A stretch of DNA of 64,000 nucleotides, taken from Streptomyces chartreusis. GTDB taxonomy: Bacteria > Actinomycetota > Actinomycetes > Streptomycetales > Streptomycetaceae. This document shows positions 25,623 to 33,363 of this stretch, one piece after another. The notes beneath the pieces are model-generated. The model did not search any database. It was not told where the DNA came from and worked only from the letters and a program-made list of their open reading frames with translations. A program made the translations under genes and the position numbers. The stretch's first letter is position 1; every line of letters begins with the position of its first letter. The stretch lies in assembly GCF_008704715.1 (NCBI RefSeq), contig NZ_CP023689.1, forward strand, positions 4,588,001 to 4,652,000, in the 5' to 3' direction.

Positions 25623-26324
25623 TCAAGTACGACGGTCATCGAACACGCTCCATTTCTCTTGAAGGAACCGCCAGGCACGTCCGCCCGGCGTACGAAAATC
25701 AACTTCAACTGCCGTCACAAAAGCGGCAGTTGCACTAGCCGAAGGACGAACCCCACCCCTCAACCGAGCCTCAATGTGGTCGAAGGCCGACCGGACCGAC
25801 CGCGGCGCACCCCACATCACCGCCGCCCGCACCTCGGCGTTGCTCGCCCCCCGCCGCCACCACGCCTCCACCAGCGGCGCGAGCCTCAGCGCCTCGGCGG
25901 CGTCGAGCGTGAGGCGCCGGTCGAAATCCCCGAACGAGAGCAGCAGTCGCGCCGCCGCGGCGGTGCCCACCCCCGACGAGGCACGCCGACCCGGCACTTT
26001 TTCGGTTTCACCCGTTCGTGGCGCCGTTTCGTATGGCGCGTCGAACACCTGGTAGCAGACGGGGAGTTGTCCCGCACCCTCCCCCTCGCGCGCCACACGC
26101 CGCAGATACCGGAGTTCCTCCAGCTCACGCAGAGCGGCAGCGATCCGCGACCGCCCTTCGACACATGCCCTGGCGAGCGCGCGAAGGGTGACGCGGGCAT
26201 GGTTCGGAAGGGCCAGCAAGTACGTCAGTACGCTCACCGCACACCAGGAGATGCTCCGGTCGCGGAGAAGGGCGGCCGACAGGCCTGAAAAGACGCGCGC
26301 AGGCGTCGTACGATGAGAACGCAT
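25623..26324 (-). CDS. Winged-helix protein of unknown role
   Basis: A 233-residue protein. Residues 22-75 (SISWCAVSVLTYLLALPNHARVTLRALARACVEGRSRIAAALRELEELRYLRRV) look like a winged helix-turn-helix domain with a following wing. The C-terminal half has a conserved-looking segment FDRRLTLDAAEALRLAPLVEAWWRRGASNAEVRAAVMWGAP. Similar proteins are scattered in Streptomyces accessory regions; I cannot name a target. The ATG at 26324 is used; a longer start 45 nt upstream has no better ribosome site. The gene ends 13 nt before the antitoxin operator, in the same orientation. Confidence 0.7.
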   Translation of the reverse strand: MRSHRTTPARVFSGLSAALLRDRSISWCAVSVLTYLLALPNHARVTLRALARACVEGRSRIAAALRELEELRYLRRVAREGEGAGQLPVCYQVFDAPYETAPRTGETEKVPGRRASSGVGTAAAARLLLSFGDFDRRLTLDAAEALRLAPLVEAWWRRGASNAEVRAAVMWGAPRSVRSAFDHIEARLRGGVRPSASATAAFVTAVEVDFRTPGGRAWRFLQEKWSVFDDRRT

Positions 26325-26457
26325 CCGGAGGTGTTGCTCCTGGTGTCGAGCCCCCGGGTGTTGGCGCACCGCGGGGGCATTTCTGTTGGCGTGACTCTAA
26401 GGCCACGCAGAGCGACGATTGCAAGTCGGAACCACCTTTTCCCAGGCGGTAGTTCGC

Positions 26458-26483
26458 GTTCTTCACCCCTGCGAGTGAAGAAC
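26458..26483 (-). terminator. Stem-loop spanning the stop of the orphan gene
   Basis: GTTCTTCAC (26458-26466) and GTGAAGAAC (26475-26483) are perfect 9-bp inverted repeats with an 8-nt loop. The stop codon of the minus-strand gene at 26463-26465 is inside the far arm. It probably ends that transcript, or it could be a binding site for a regulator of the next minus gene (start 26324). Confidence 0.5.
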
Positions 26484-26858
26484 GGTGCACAGCAGATGGG
26501 TGTGGACGAGGCGGTCGGGAGTCGTCGGGCGGTAGCGCCAACTCAAGGGCCAGGTCAGGCCATTGAGTGCGGGCACCGGGATGAACGAAACGTGCCCCGG
26601 GCCGGCGACGAAACGGGTGACTCCGTCGGGCCAGGCTCGGTGGGACGTACTGCCGGCGGGCACCAGGAAGTACACCCCGCGCCGCCCCGTCGCCGTCTCG
26701 ACGATCGGCCCCGGATCACCGCCGGTCATGCGGGCGAGCCGGTCCGCGACGTCCCGCCCCTCCTCGCCGTCGACTCTGATCGCGTCGAACCGGACGCCCG
26801 CCTTGCGGAGTTGAACACCGGTTGCCGGGAGCCAGGTCAGGTCACTTTGCGCATTCAC
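26463..26858 (-). CDS. Conserved hypothetical protein, primase/polymerase-like fragment
   Basis: A 131-residue protein beginning at GTG (VNAQSDLTWLPATGVQLRKAGVRFDAIRVDG). The segments VETATGRRGVYFLVPAGSTSHRAWPDGVTRFVAGPGHVSFIPVP and the N-terminus resemble the small stand-alone relatives of the bifunctional DNA primase/polymerase N-terminal domain seen in Streptomyces, but the acidic catalytic motif is not evident, so enzymatic activity is doubtful. No clear ribosome site precedes it. It is divergent from the XRE regulator gene, and the space between them carries four CGGTTGA repeats. Confidence 0.7.
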   Translation of the reverse strand: MNAQSDLTWLPATGVQLRKAGVRFDAIRVDGEEGRDVADRLARMTGGDPGPIVETATGRRGVYFLVPAGSTSHRAWPDGVTRFVAGPGHVSFIPVPALNGLTWPLSWRYRPTTPDRLVHTHLLCTVLHSQG

Positions 26859-26908
26859 GGAGTCAGCTTGAGGGTGCGGAGCTAGCTTGATCCATGACTC
26901 TGCGTCGT

Positions 26909-26966
26909 CGGTTGAACACGGTTGATTACCGGCGTCCGTCAGTTGTGACCGGTTGATTTCGGTTGA
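26909..26966. promoter_or_regulatory. Four phased CGGTTGA repeats in the divergent XRE promoter
   Basis: CGGTTGA occurs at 26909, 26919, 26950 and 26960, that is two pairs each with 10-nt spacing, the pairs 41 nt apart, so all copies face the same side of the helix. They fill the 125-nt space between the orphan gene (start 26858) and the XRE gene (start 26984). Binding by the XRE protein is the likely explanation. Confidence 0.6.
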
Positions 26967-26983
26967 GTTCGGAGGTGACCGCA

Positions 26984-27820
26984 ATGGCGCGGGCGGAGAA
27001 CAAGACAGAGGCAGGCGGTACGGCCCATTTGGTCGCCGCCCTGGCGAAGGCATTGCGGGAGCAACACGGGCTGACCCAGCCGCAGCTGGGCGACAAACTC
27101 GGGTACACGGCAGCGGCGGTGAGCGCGATGGAGACGTGCGCACAGCCCGCGAGCGATCAGATGCTGGTGAAGTTGGAGGCGGAGATCGGGGGCGGGCTGG
27201 GCATCTTCGAGCGGGCTCGGGAGTTGATGCGGCTGGACAAGTACCCGGCTCAATTCAAAAACTACGTGCTACTGGAGCAAAAGGCCCTGACGCTTTCCAC
27301 GTACGTCACGTTCGTGGTGCACGGCCTCTTCCAGACGGAGGGGTACGCCCGTGCACTGATCGGCGGCGGCTATCCACCGCTCAAGGACGAGCGTGTGGAG
27401 GAGCTGGTCGAGGCCCGGTTGGCGCGACGGGCGCTCCTCGACCGGGACCCAGCGGCGCTGATCGAGCTGATCGTCGAGGAGTCCGCGCTGCGGCGCACGA
27501 TCGGCAGCCAGGAGGTCATGCGTGGCCAGCTACTGCACCTGGTGGAGTGCACCAAGCGCCGCAACGTAACAGTTCAGGTGCTGCCGATGAGTTGCGGGCT
27601 AGACGGTGAACACGCTGGCTGCCGCGGTGACATGACGTTCGTGGAAACTCCCGATCACGAGCACCTTGTCTACCTGGAGCCCCAGGACGAAAGCATCCTT
27701 GTCAGCGCTCCTGCCAAGGTAACGACATACATGCACCGCTATGCGAAGATCCGTTCGCAGACCCTGGGCTCACGGGAATCGTTGGGCCTCATCGAGCAGT
27801 TGGCGGGAGAGCTCCAGTGA
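26984..27820 (+). CDS. XRE-family regulator with DUF5753 domain
   Basis: A 278-residue regulator. Residues 14-60 (AHLVAALAKALREQHGLTQPQLGDKLGYTAAAVSAMETCAQPAS) form a lambda-repressor-type helix-turn-helix, and the remaining part is the DUF5753 domain (YVTFVVHGLFQTEGYARALI, EARLARRALLDRDP, VQVLPMSCGLDGEHAG, YLEPQDES). Such proteins pair with small DUF397 proteins in many copies per Streptomyces genome; WhiJ is a studied example that affects development. The ATG at 26984 is chosen for its GGAGGTG site. Stop and next start overlap as GTGA. Confidence 0.93.
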   Translation: MARAENKTEAGGTAHLVAALAKALREQHGLTQPQLGDKLGYTAAAVSAMETCAQPASDQMLVKLEAEIGGGLGIFERARELMRLDKYPAQFKNYVLLEQKALTLSTYVTFVVHGLFQTEGYARALIGGGYPPLKDERVEELVEARLARRALLDRDPAALIELIVEESALRRTIGSQEVMRGQLLHLVECTKRRNVTVQVLPMSCGLDGEHAGCRGDMTFVETPDHEHLVYLEPQDESILVSAPAKVTTYMHRYAKIRSQTLGSRESLGLIEQLAGELQ

Positions 27821-28008
27821 CTGGCACCCTGCGGTGGTTCAAGTCCAGCTTCAGCAGTGACAGTGGCGGCGAATGCCTCGAAGTCGCCCCCTCCCCCCAC
27901 CCCACCCCCGCCATCCACATACGCGACTCCAAGAACCCCCACGGCCCGAACCTCACCGTTTCCGGTCGGGCCTGGGCCGCCTTCACCTCGGGTCTCCCCC
28001 AGGGGTGA
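27817..28008 (+). CDS. DUF397-domain small protein
   Basis: A 63-residue protein of the DUF397 family: LRWFKSSFSSDSGGECLEVAP at the N-terminus, the IHIRDSKNPHGPNLTVSGRAWAAF core and a short end. Members work with the adjacent XRE/DUF5753 regulator, probably as its antagonist or cofactor. GTG start overlaps the regulator stop. Its last 26 nt overlap the 3' end of the convergent response regulator gene. Confidence 0.93.
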   Translation: MTGTLRWFKSSFSSDSGGECLEVAPSPHPTPAIHIRDSKNPHGPNLTVSGRAWAAFTSGLPQG

Positions 28009-28660
28009 CCAGTCCCGTCTCGTAGGCCACCACCACCGCCTGCGCGCGGTCCCGCAGGCGGAGCTTGGACAGGATGCGGGCGACGTGTGTCTTCACGGTG
28101 GCCTCGCTCAGGGTGAACCGGGAGGCGAGTTCGGCGTTGCTGAGGCCCGTGCCCAGGCACTGGAGGACCTGCCGTTCGCGGGGTGTCAGGACCGCCAGGT
28201 CCCGGTGCAGCGCGGCGGTCGCCGTGTCCTGGGTGACGAAGCGTTCGACCAGGCGGCGGGTGATCGCGGGGGCGAGCAGCGCGTCGCCGGAGCGGGCCAG
28301 ACGGACGGCGGCGACGAGGTGTTCCGGTGTGACGTCCTTCAGCAGGAAGCCGCTGGCGCCCGCGGTGAGGGCGGCGTAGACGTAGCGGTCGAGGTCGTAG
28401 GTGGTGAGGATCAGGACGCGAGGCGGGTCGGGGATGGTGCCGGAGAGGATCCGGCGGGTGGCCTCCAGGCCGTCGAGACCCGGCATCCGGATGTCCATGA
28501 GGACGAGGTGGGGGCGGGTGCGCTCGACGGCCGCCACCGCCTGTTCGCCGTCCGCCGCCTCGGCCACCACGTCGATGCCGTCGGCGGTCAGGATCATGCT
28601 GAAGCCGGTGCGGACGAGGGCCTGGTCGTCGGCGATCACCACGCGGGGCGCGTCGGTCAC
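27983..28660 (-). CDS. NarL/LuxR-family response regulator
   Basis: A 225-residue response regulator with receiver domain (Asp56 in LVLMDIRMPGLDG, LTTYD, LLKDVTPEHL) and a C-terminal LuxR-type helix-turn-helix (LTPRERQVLQCLGTGLSNAELASRFTLSEATVKTHVARILSKL). The GTG start overlaps the kinase stop by 4 nt. Its likely target is the divergent ABC/FtsX exporter operon and its own promoter, given the CGTACATCT repeats between them. It is convergent with and overlaps the DUF397 gene. Confidence 0.93.
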   Translation of the reverse strand: MTDAPRVVIADDQALVRTGFSMILTADGIDVVAEAADGEQAVAAVERTRPHLVLMDIRMPGLDGLEATRRILSGTIPDPPRVLILTTYDLDRYVYAALTAGASGFLLKDVTPEHLVAAVRLARSGDALLAPAITRRLVERFVTQDTATAALHRDLAVLTPRERQVLQCLGTGLSNAELASRFTLSEATVKTHVARILSKLRLRDRAQAVVVAYETGLVTPGGDPR

Positions 28661-29967
28661 GACACCCCCTCCACCGGCTTCTGAACCGGTACGACCGCGC
28701 GCACCCGGAAGCCTCCCGTAGGCCGTACGCCCGCCTCCAGCGTGCCGCCGTAGACGGCGAGTCGTTCGCGCAGGCCGAGCAGGCCCCGGCCGCCCCCGGG
28801 ACCGGCCGGGGTGGCGGCCGTGCCGCCGGTGTCGGACACCTCCACGTGCACGGCGTCGGGCGTGTGACCGACGCTCACCCGCACCCTCGACCCGGCGGCA
28901 TGCTTGACGACGTTCGTCAGCGCCTCCTGCACCACCCGGTACGCGGCCAGGTCGGCGCCGGCGACGAGCGGTGCCGGCGCGCCCGCGACGGTCAGCTCGA
29001 CGGGGACACCGGTCGCGCGGACCCGGTCCACGAGCGTGGTCACCTGGGCGAGGCCAGGCTGCGGTGCCAGGCCGGCATCGGCGGCGGGGTCCGCGCCGGA
29101 GTCCCCGTCCATGGTCAACAGGCCCATCACATGGCGCAGTTCGGCCATCGCGGTGCGCCCGCCCGCCTCGACGGCCAGCAGCGCCTCGCGGGCCCGGTCG
29201 GGCGCGGCGTCCATCACCTTGCGGGCCGCCCCCGCCTGGATCACCATCACGCTCACATTGTGAGTGACGACGTCGTGCAACTCCCGGGCGATGCGGGCGC
29301 GTTCGCACTCGACCGCGAGACGGGTGGCGGTCTCCTGCTGTTCCTGGAGGTCACGGACACGCTGCTGCCAGGTGTGGATCGCGTTCGCTCCGAGTCCGAC
29401 GCCGAGCAGCACCAGGAACGGCACGAAACCCGGCGTGAAGTACGGGAAGTACTCCTCGTGGAACACCGCCATCAGCACTGCCCCGACCAGCACGCTGATC
29501 AGCGCCGGAACGCGACGCGGGCTGTGCACGGCGGCGCTGTAGGCGGCGACCACGCACGACAGGAACGTATACACGGTCGCGCCCGTCGCGCCCGAGCGCT
29601 GGCCGAACACCAGGGTCACACCGAGCACGGCCCAGAACGCGGCCAGCGGATACCGCCGGCGCACGATCAGGGGCAGCGCGGTCAGCGCGGCGAGTGCCAG
29701 CTCCCGGGGGTCGGCCGTGGGGCCCGCGAGCACGGCCGGCGGCCCGGGCGGCGGCGGAGCGGGCTCCCCCACGCCGAACTGCGGAACCTTCATCGCGGCG
29801 TCCTGATCCAGCGAGGCACTCACCGTGCACACGGCCAGGACCAGGGCGAGGGCCACGTCGGCCGTCCACATCCACCGCGACGGCCGCGGCAGCGCCGTGC
29901 CGACGGCCCTCCACCGCCGCACCCCTGTCCGCCCGCCCACCCCGGCTGTACCGGCCGCCCCGCTCAT
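28657..29967 (-). CDS. NarL-type sensor histidine kinase
   Basis: A 436-residue membrane kinase with four to six transmembrane helices in the first 195 residues, a short coiled linker, the HisKA_3 motif ARELHDVVTHNVSVM (His231), and a C-terminal HATPase domain (AYRVVQEALTNVVKHA, GRGLLGLRERLAVYGG). It lacks a large extracellular domain, so it is an intramembrane-sensing type, often reporting on exporters or cell-envelope stress. The ATG at 29967 is chosen; a longer frame upstream is not supported. It is cotranscribed with the overlapping response regulator. Confidence 0.92.
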   Translation of the reverse strand: MSGAAGTAGVGGRTGVRRWRAVGTALPRPSRWMWTADVALALVLAVCTVSASLDQDAAMKVPQFGVGEPAPPPPGPPAVLAGPTADPRELALAALTALPLIVRRRYPLAAFWAVLGVTLVFGQRSGATGATVYTFLSCVVAAYSAAVHSPRRVPALISVLVGAVLMAVFHEEYFPYFTPGFVPFLVLLGVGLGANAIHTWQQRVRDLQEQQETATRLAVECERARIARELHDVVTHNVSVMVIQAGAARKVMDAAPDRAREALLAVEAGGRTAMAELRHVMGLLTMDGDSGADPAADAGLAPQPGLAQVTTLVDRVRATGVPVELTVAGAPAPLVAGADLAAYRVVQEALTNVVKHAAGSRVRVSVGHTPDAVHVEVSDTGGTAATPAGPGGGRGLLGLRERLAVYGGTLEAGVRPTGGFRVRAVVPVQKPVEGVS

Positions 29968-30032
29968 AAGCCCAGTCTGGCAAGGGCCCGGCGCGGCCAC
30001 ATCCCTCCCGCCGCCGACCGCCGCTGACGGGC

Positions 30033-30054
30033 CGTACATCTTCCTCGTACATCT
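30033..30054. promoter_or_regulatory. Direct CGTACATCT repeats between kinase and ABC genes
   Basis: CGTACATCT occurs at 30033-30041 and again at 30046-30054, in direct orientation with 13-nt spacing, about 66 nt upstream of the kinase start and 127 nt upstream of the ATP-binding protein gene. The position suits control of both divergent operons, most simply by the NarL-type regulator encoded next door. No other element in the 213-nt gap stands out. Confidence 0.4.
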
Positions 30055-30180
30055 CAGGGATGACGTTCCCGCCACGTCGCCCCGGCACGGCAGTCGCTCT
30101 CGCCACCGCGGGCGACGCCCCGGACCCGGCCCCGCCCCTAGCGTCGCGCCGAACCGTCAACCGCCGGCCGGGGAGGGCCC

Positions 30181-30897
30181 ATGACCACGACCGCACCACC
30201 TGTGATCGACATCCGCGACGTGAGCAGGACGTACGGGGAAGGGCCGCCGGCGCTGGCCGGCGTGAACCTGAGCGTGCGGGCCGGGGATGCGCTGGCCGTC
30301 CTCGGACCGTCCGGCAGCGGCAAGTCGACGCTGCTCAACCTGATCGCGGGCCTGGACCGGCCGAGCGGCGGGAGCGTCACCGTCGACGGGCAGCGGGTGG
30401 ACCGGCTCGGCGAGGCCGCGTCGGCGAAGTACCGCAGGGCGCGGATCGGCATGGTCTTCCAGTTCTTCAACCTGCTGGAGGACCTCACGGTCGCCGACAA
30501 CGTCCTGCTGCCCGCCCAGCTCGCCGGCACCCCCCGCGCCGAGGCCCGCCGCCGCGCCGCCGACCTGCTCGCCCACCTCGGCATCGACCGGCACGCGGAC
30601 GCCCACCCCGGCAGGCTGTCCGGCGGGGAACGGCAACGGGTGGCGGTCGCCCGCGCCCTGATGAACCGTCCGGCGCTGCTGCTGGCCGACGAGCCCACCG
30701 GCGCCCTGGACACCGCCTCCGGCGAGGACGTACGGCAGCTGCTGGCCGCGCTCAACGCGGACGGGCAGACGATCGTGCTGGTCACCCACGACCTGGGGCT
30801 CGCCGAGTCCTGTGCGACCCGCACCATCGAGCTGGTCGACGGGCGGATCGTCCGGGACTCCCAGGACGTCCGGGGCACACCGGCGGTGGCCCGGTGA
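30181..30897 (+). CDS. ABC transporter ATP-binding protein (MacB/LolD type)
   Basis: A 238-residue ATPase: Walker A GPSGSGKST (residues 41-49), Q-loop FQFFNLLEDLT, signature LSGGERQR, Walker B LLLADEPTGALD and switch His in LVTHD. It belongs to the MacB/LolD/FtsE group that partners FtsX-like permeases and powers mechanotransmission or export of peptides, lipoproteins or antibiotics. The stop overlaps the GTG of the permease gene. The divergent two-component system probably controls it. Confidence 0.95.
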   Translation: MTTTAPPVIDIRDVSRTYGEGPPALAGVNLSVRAGDALAVLGPSGSGKSTLLNLIAGLDRPSGGSVTVDGQRVDRLGEAASAKYRRARIGMVFQFFNLLEDLTVADNVLLPAQLAGTPRAEARRRAADLLAHLGIDRHADAHPGRLSGGERQRVAVARALMNRPALLLADEPTGALDTASGEDVRQLLAALNADGQTIVLVTHDLGLAESCATRTIELVDGRIVRDSQDVRGTPAVAR

Positions 30898-33278
30898 GCG
30901 CCCTGGGCAAGGTGGTGCGCGCGGGCGTCGGGCGGCGCCGGATGCAGACCGCGGTGATGATCCTGACCACGCTCGTCGCAGTCACCGCGTCCGTCGTGGC
31001 CGCCGGGGTGCTCACGGCGTCCCGGGCGCCGTTCGAGCACGCGATGGCCGAGCAGCGCGGCGCCCATCTGGCCGCGCAGTTCGACGGCGGCGAGGTCACC
31101 GAGTCGGATCTCGCCGCCACCGCGGGCGCGTCCGGCGTGACGGCCGCGGCCGGCCCCTTCCGGACCCTCGAACTGCGCCCGCGCACGGTGTCGGCATCCG
31201 CCGCGATCCCGGCCGGTGTCACGCTGCCCGCGCTGACCGTGGCCGGACGCGCGGACCGTCTCGGGCCGGTCGACCGGCTCCGACTCGTCGCGGGCGAGTG
31301 GGCGACCCGGCCGGGCCAGATCGTGCTGGCCGAGGTCGACTCACCATTGCGGCCGGGCGCCCGGCTGACCTTCCCCGACCTGCCGGGCAGCCCGACGCTG
31401 ACCGTGGTCGGCCTGGCCCGGTCGGTCACCGGCACCGCCGACGCGTGGGTGACCCCCGCCCAGGCCGAGGCGCTGACCACGAAGTCCGCCGCTCCCACGT
31501 ACGAGATGCTCTACCGCTTCCGGCACGCCGGCACCGACGCGCAGCTGTCCACCGCGCGCGCCGCGATCGCCGCCGCCGTGCCCTCCGGCGCGCTGACCGC
31601 GACCCGGTCCCACCTCGTCGTCCGGCAGGACCAGCTCGCCAACGCGCTGGCGTTCGTGCCCTTCGTGGCCGCCTTCGGTGTGCTCGGTCTGGCCATGTCG
31701 GTGCTGATCATCGGCATCGTCGTCAGCGGCGCGGTGGGCGCCGCCACCCGGCGCATCGGCATCCTCAAGTCCCTCGGCTTCACCCCGGCCCAGGTGGTGC
31801 GGGCGTACGTCGCCCAGGCGCTGGTCCCGGCCGCCGTCGGCTGCGCCCTGGGCGTCGCCCTCGGCAACGTGCTGGCGGGCCCGGTCCTCGGCGACGTCGA
31901 GGACGTCTACAGCGGCGCGCCCGCCTCGGTGCCCTGGTGGGTCGACGTGGCGGCACCCGCCGCCGCCCTCGCGCTGGTCGCCGTCGCCGCTCTCGTGCCC
32001 GCGCTGCGCGCCGGCCGGCTGCGCACCGTGGAGGCGATCTCCGTGGGGCGCACGGCGGCCACCGCACGGGGGCGCCTGGCCCGTCGGCTCACGGGGCGGC
32101 TGCCGCTGCCGCGCCCGCTCTCTCTCGGTCTGGCGCACCCCTTCGCCCGCCCCGCGCGTTCGCTCACGACGGCGGCCGCGGTGGCCTTCGCCGCCGTCAC
32201 GGTCACCTTCGCGGTCGGACTGGCCCTGACGCTCGGCGCGGTGCAGTCGAACCGGATGCTCGACTCCGCCGCTCCGGTCGTCGTGGACACCGGCGGCGGG
32301 CAGGGTCCGCCCGGCGCCCAGGTCGTCCGCGCCCCCGGCCAGTCCGCGGAGCCGTCGGCCGACCCGGCCGAGGTCGCCGCCGCCCTGCGCGCGCAGGAGG
32401 GGACCCGGCGCTTCTACGGCACCGCCCAGGCCGAGGTCCGCGCGTCCGGCATCAGCGGCGCGACCAACGTGACCGCGTACGACGGCGACGCGTCGTGGGC
32501 CGCCCCGGAGCTGGTCTCGGGCAGCTGGCTGACCGGCCCCGGCCAGGCGGTGGTCACGGAGCGCTTCCTGCATGCCGCCGGAATCGCGGTCGGCGACAGC
32601 CTGACCCTGACGGAGGACGGCCGCCGCACCACCGTCCGCATCGTCGGCGAGGCGTTCTTCACCGAGGACGACGGCATGACCGTGCTGACCCCGGCCACCA
32701 CCCTCACCGCCCTGGGCCTGGAGGCCGAACCGACCCGGTTCCACGTCGACACGGACCCGGGAACCTCCGAGTCGGCCTACCTGACCTCGCTGAACGAGAC
32801 CCTGGACGCCATCGGCGCGTACGCCCACCCAGGCGGCGACGACTCCTCCAGCGTGATCGCGGCCATGGACGCGCTGATCGGCATGCTGACCCTGCTGCTC
32901 GTCACGGTCGCGGGCCTGGGGGTGCTCAACACGGTCGTCCTCGACACCCGCGACCGCGTCCACGACCTCGGCGTGTACAAGTCCCTGGGCATGACACCCC
33001 GCCAGACCGTGGGCATGGTCCTCACGTCGGTCGCCGGCATCGGCCTGCTCGCCTCGGTCGCCGGCATTCCGCTCGGAGTGGCCCTGCACCACTATGTGAC
33101 GCCGCTGATGGGCGACGCGGTGGGGATGAACCTGCCCGGCTCGTACATCGCCCTCTACGCCACGCCGGTCCTCGCCCTGCTCCTGCTGGGCGGCCTGACG
33201 ATCGCGGTGGCCGGTGCCCTGCTCCCGGCGGGCTGGGCGGCCAGGACGGACCCGGCCAGGGCGCTGCGCACGGAGTGA
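30894..33278 (+). CDS. FtsX-type ABC permease
   Basis: A 794-residue permease with two FtsX domains. Transmembrane helices are seen near residues 20-40, 255-275, 305-335, 350-375, then 425-450 and three at the C-terminus; large extracytoplasmic loops lie between them (about 45-240 and 455-650). VMILTTLVAVTASVVAAGVL opens the first half and IGMLTLLLVTVAGLGVLNTVVLDTRDRVHDLGVYKSLGMTPRQ marks the second FtsX core. GTG start overlaps the ATPase stop (GTGA). Together they form an exporter or antimicrobial-resistance-like complex; substrate unknown. Confidence 0.92.
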   Translation: MSALGKVVRAGVGRRRMQTAVMILTTLVAVTASVVAAGVLTASRAPFEHAMAEQRGAHLAAQFDGGEVTESDLAATAGASGVTAAAGPFRTLELRPRTVSASAAIPAGVTLPALTVAGRADRLGPVDRLRLVAGEWATRPGQIVLAEVDSPLRPGARLTFPDLPGSPTLTVVGLARSVTGTADAWVTPAQAEALTTKSAAPTYEMLYRFRHAGTDAQLSTARAAIAAAVPSGALTATRSHLVVRQDQLANALAFVPFVAAFGVLGLAMSVLIIGIVVSGAVGAATRRIGILKSLGFTPAQVVRAYVAQALVPAAVGCALGVALGNVLAGPVLGDVEDVYSGAPASVPWWVDVAAPAAALALVAVAALVPALRAGRLRTVEAISVGRTAATARGRLARRLTGRLPLPRPLSLGLAHPFARPARSLTTAAAVAFAAVTVTFAVGLALTLGAVQSNRMLDSAAPVVVDTGGGQGPPGAQVVRAPGQSAEPSADPAEVAAALRAQEGTRRFYGTAQAEVRASGISGATNVTAYDGDASWAAPELVSGSWLTGPGQAVVTERFLHAAGIAVGDSLTLTEDGRRTTVRIVGEAFFTEDDGMTVLTPATTLTALGLEAEPTRFHVDTDPGTSESAYLTSLNETLDAIGAYAHPGGDDSSSVIAAMDALIGMLTLLLVTVAGLGVLNTVVLDTRDRVHDLGVYKSLGMTPRQTVGMVLTSVAGIGLLASVAGIPLGVALHHYVTPLMGDAVGMNLPGSYIALYATPVLALLLLGGLTIAVAGALLPAGWAARTDPARALRTE

Positions 33279-33319
33279 GCCGGCCCGCGGCCGCCCTCGT
33301 CCGACGGGTGAACGCGCGA

Positions 33320-33347
33320 GCGCCCGGCCGGAGAACCGGCCGGGCGC
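33320..33347. terminator. Bidirectional stem-loop between the FtsX permease and purA
   Basis: GCGCCCGGCCGG (33320-33331) and CCGGCCGGGCGC (33336-33347) form a perfect 12-bp stem with an AGAA loop between two convergent genes. A U-tract is missing, as usual for Streptomyces terminators. Confidence 0.8.
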
Positions 33348-33363
33348 CCGCACTTGTTCGGTC

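Noticed and set aside
24912..28008. Small-gene block considered as a prophage or integrative element
   Set aside because: No integrase, transfer gene, tRNA or direct attachment repeats were seen, so only an accessory block is claimed.
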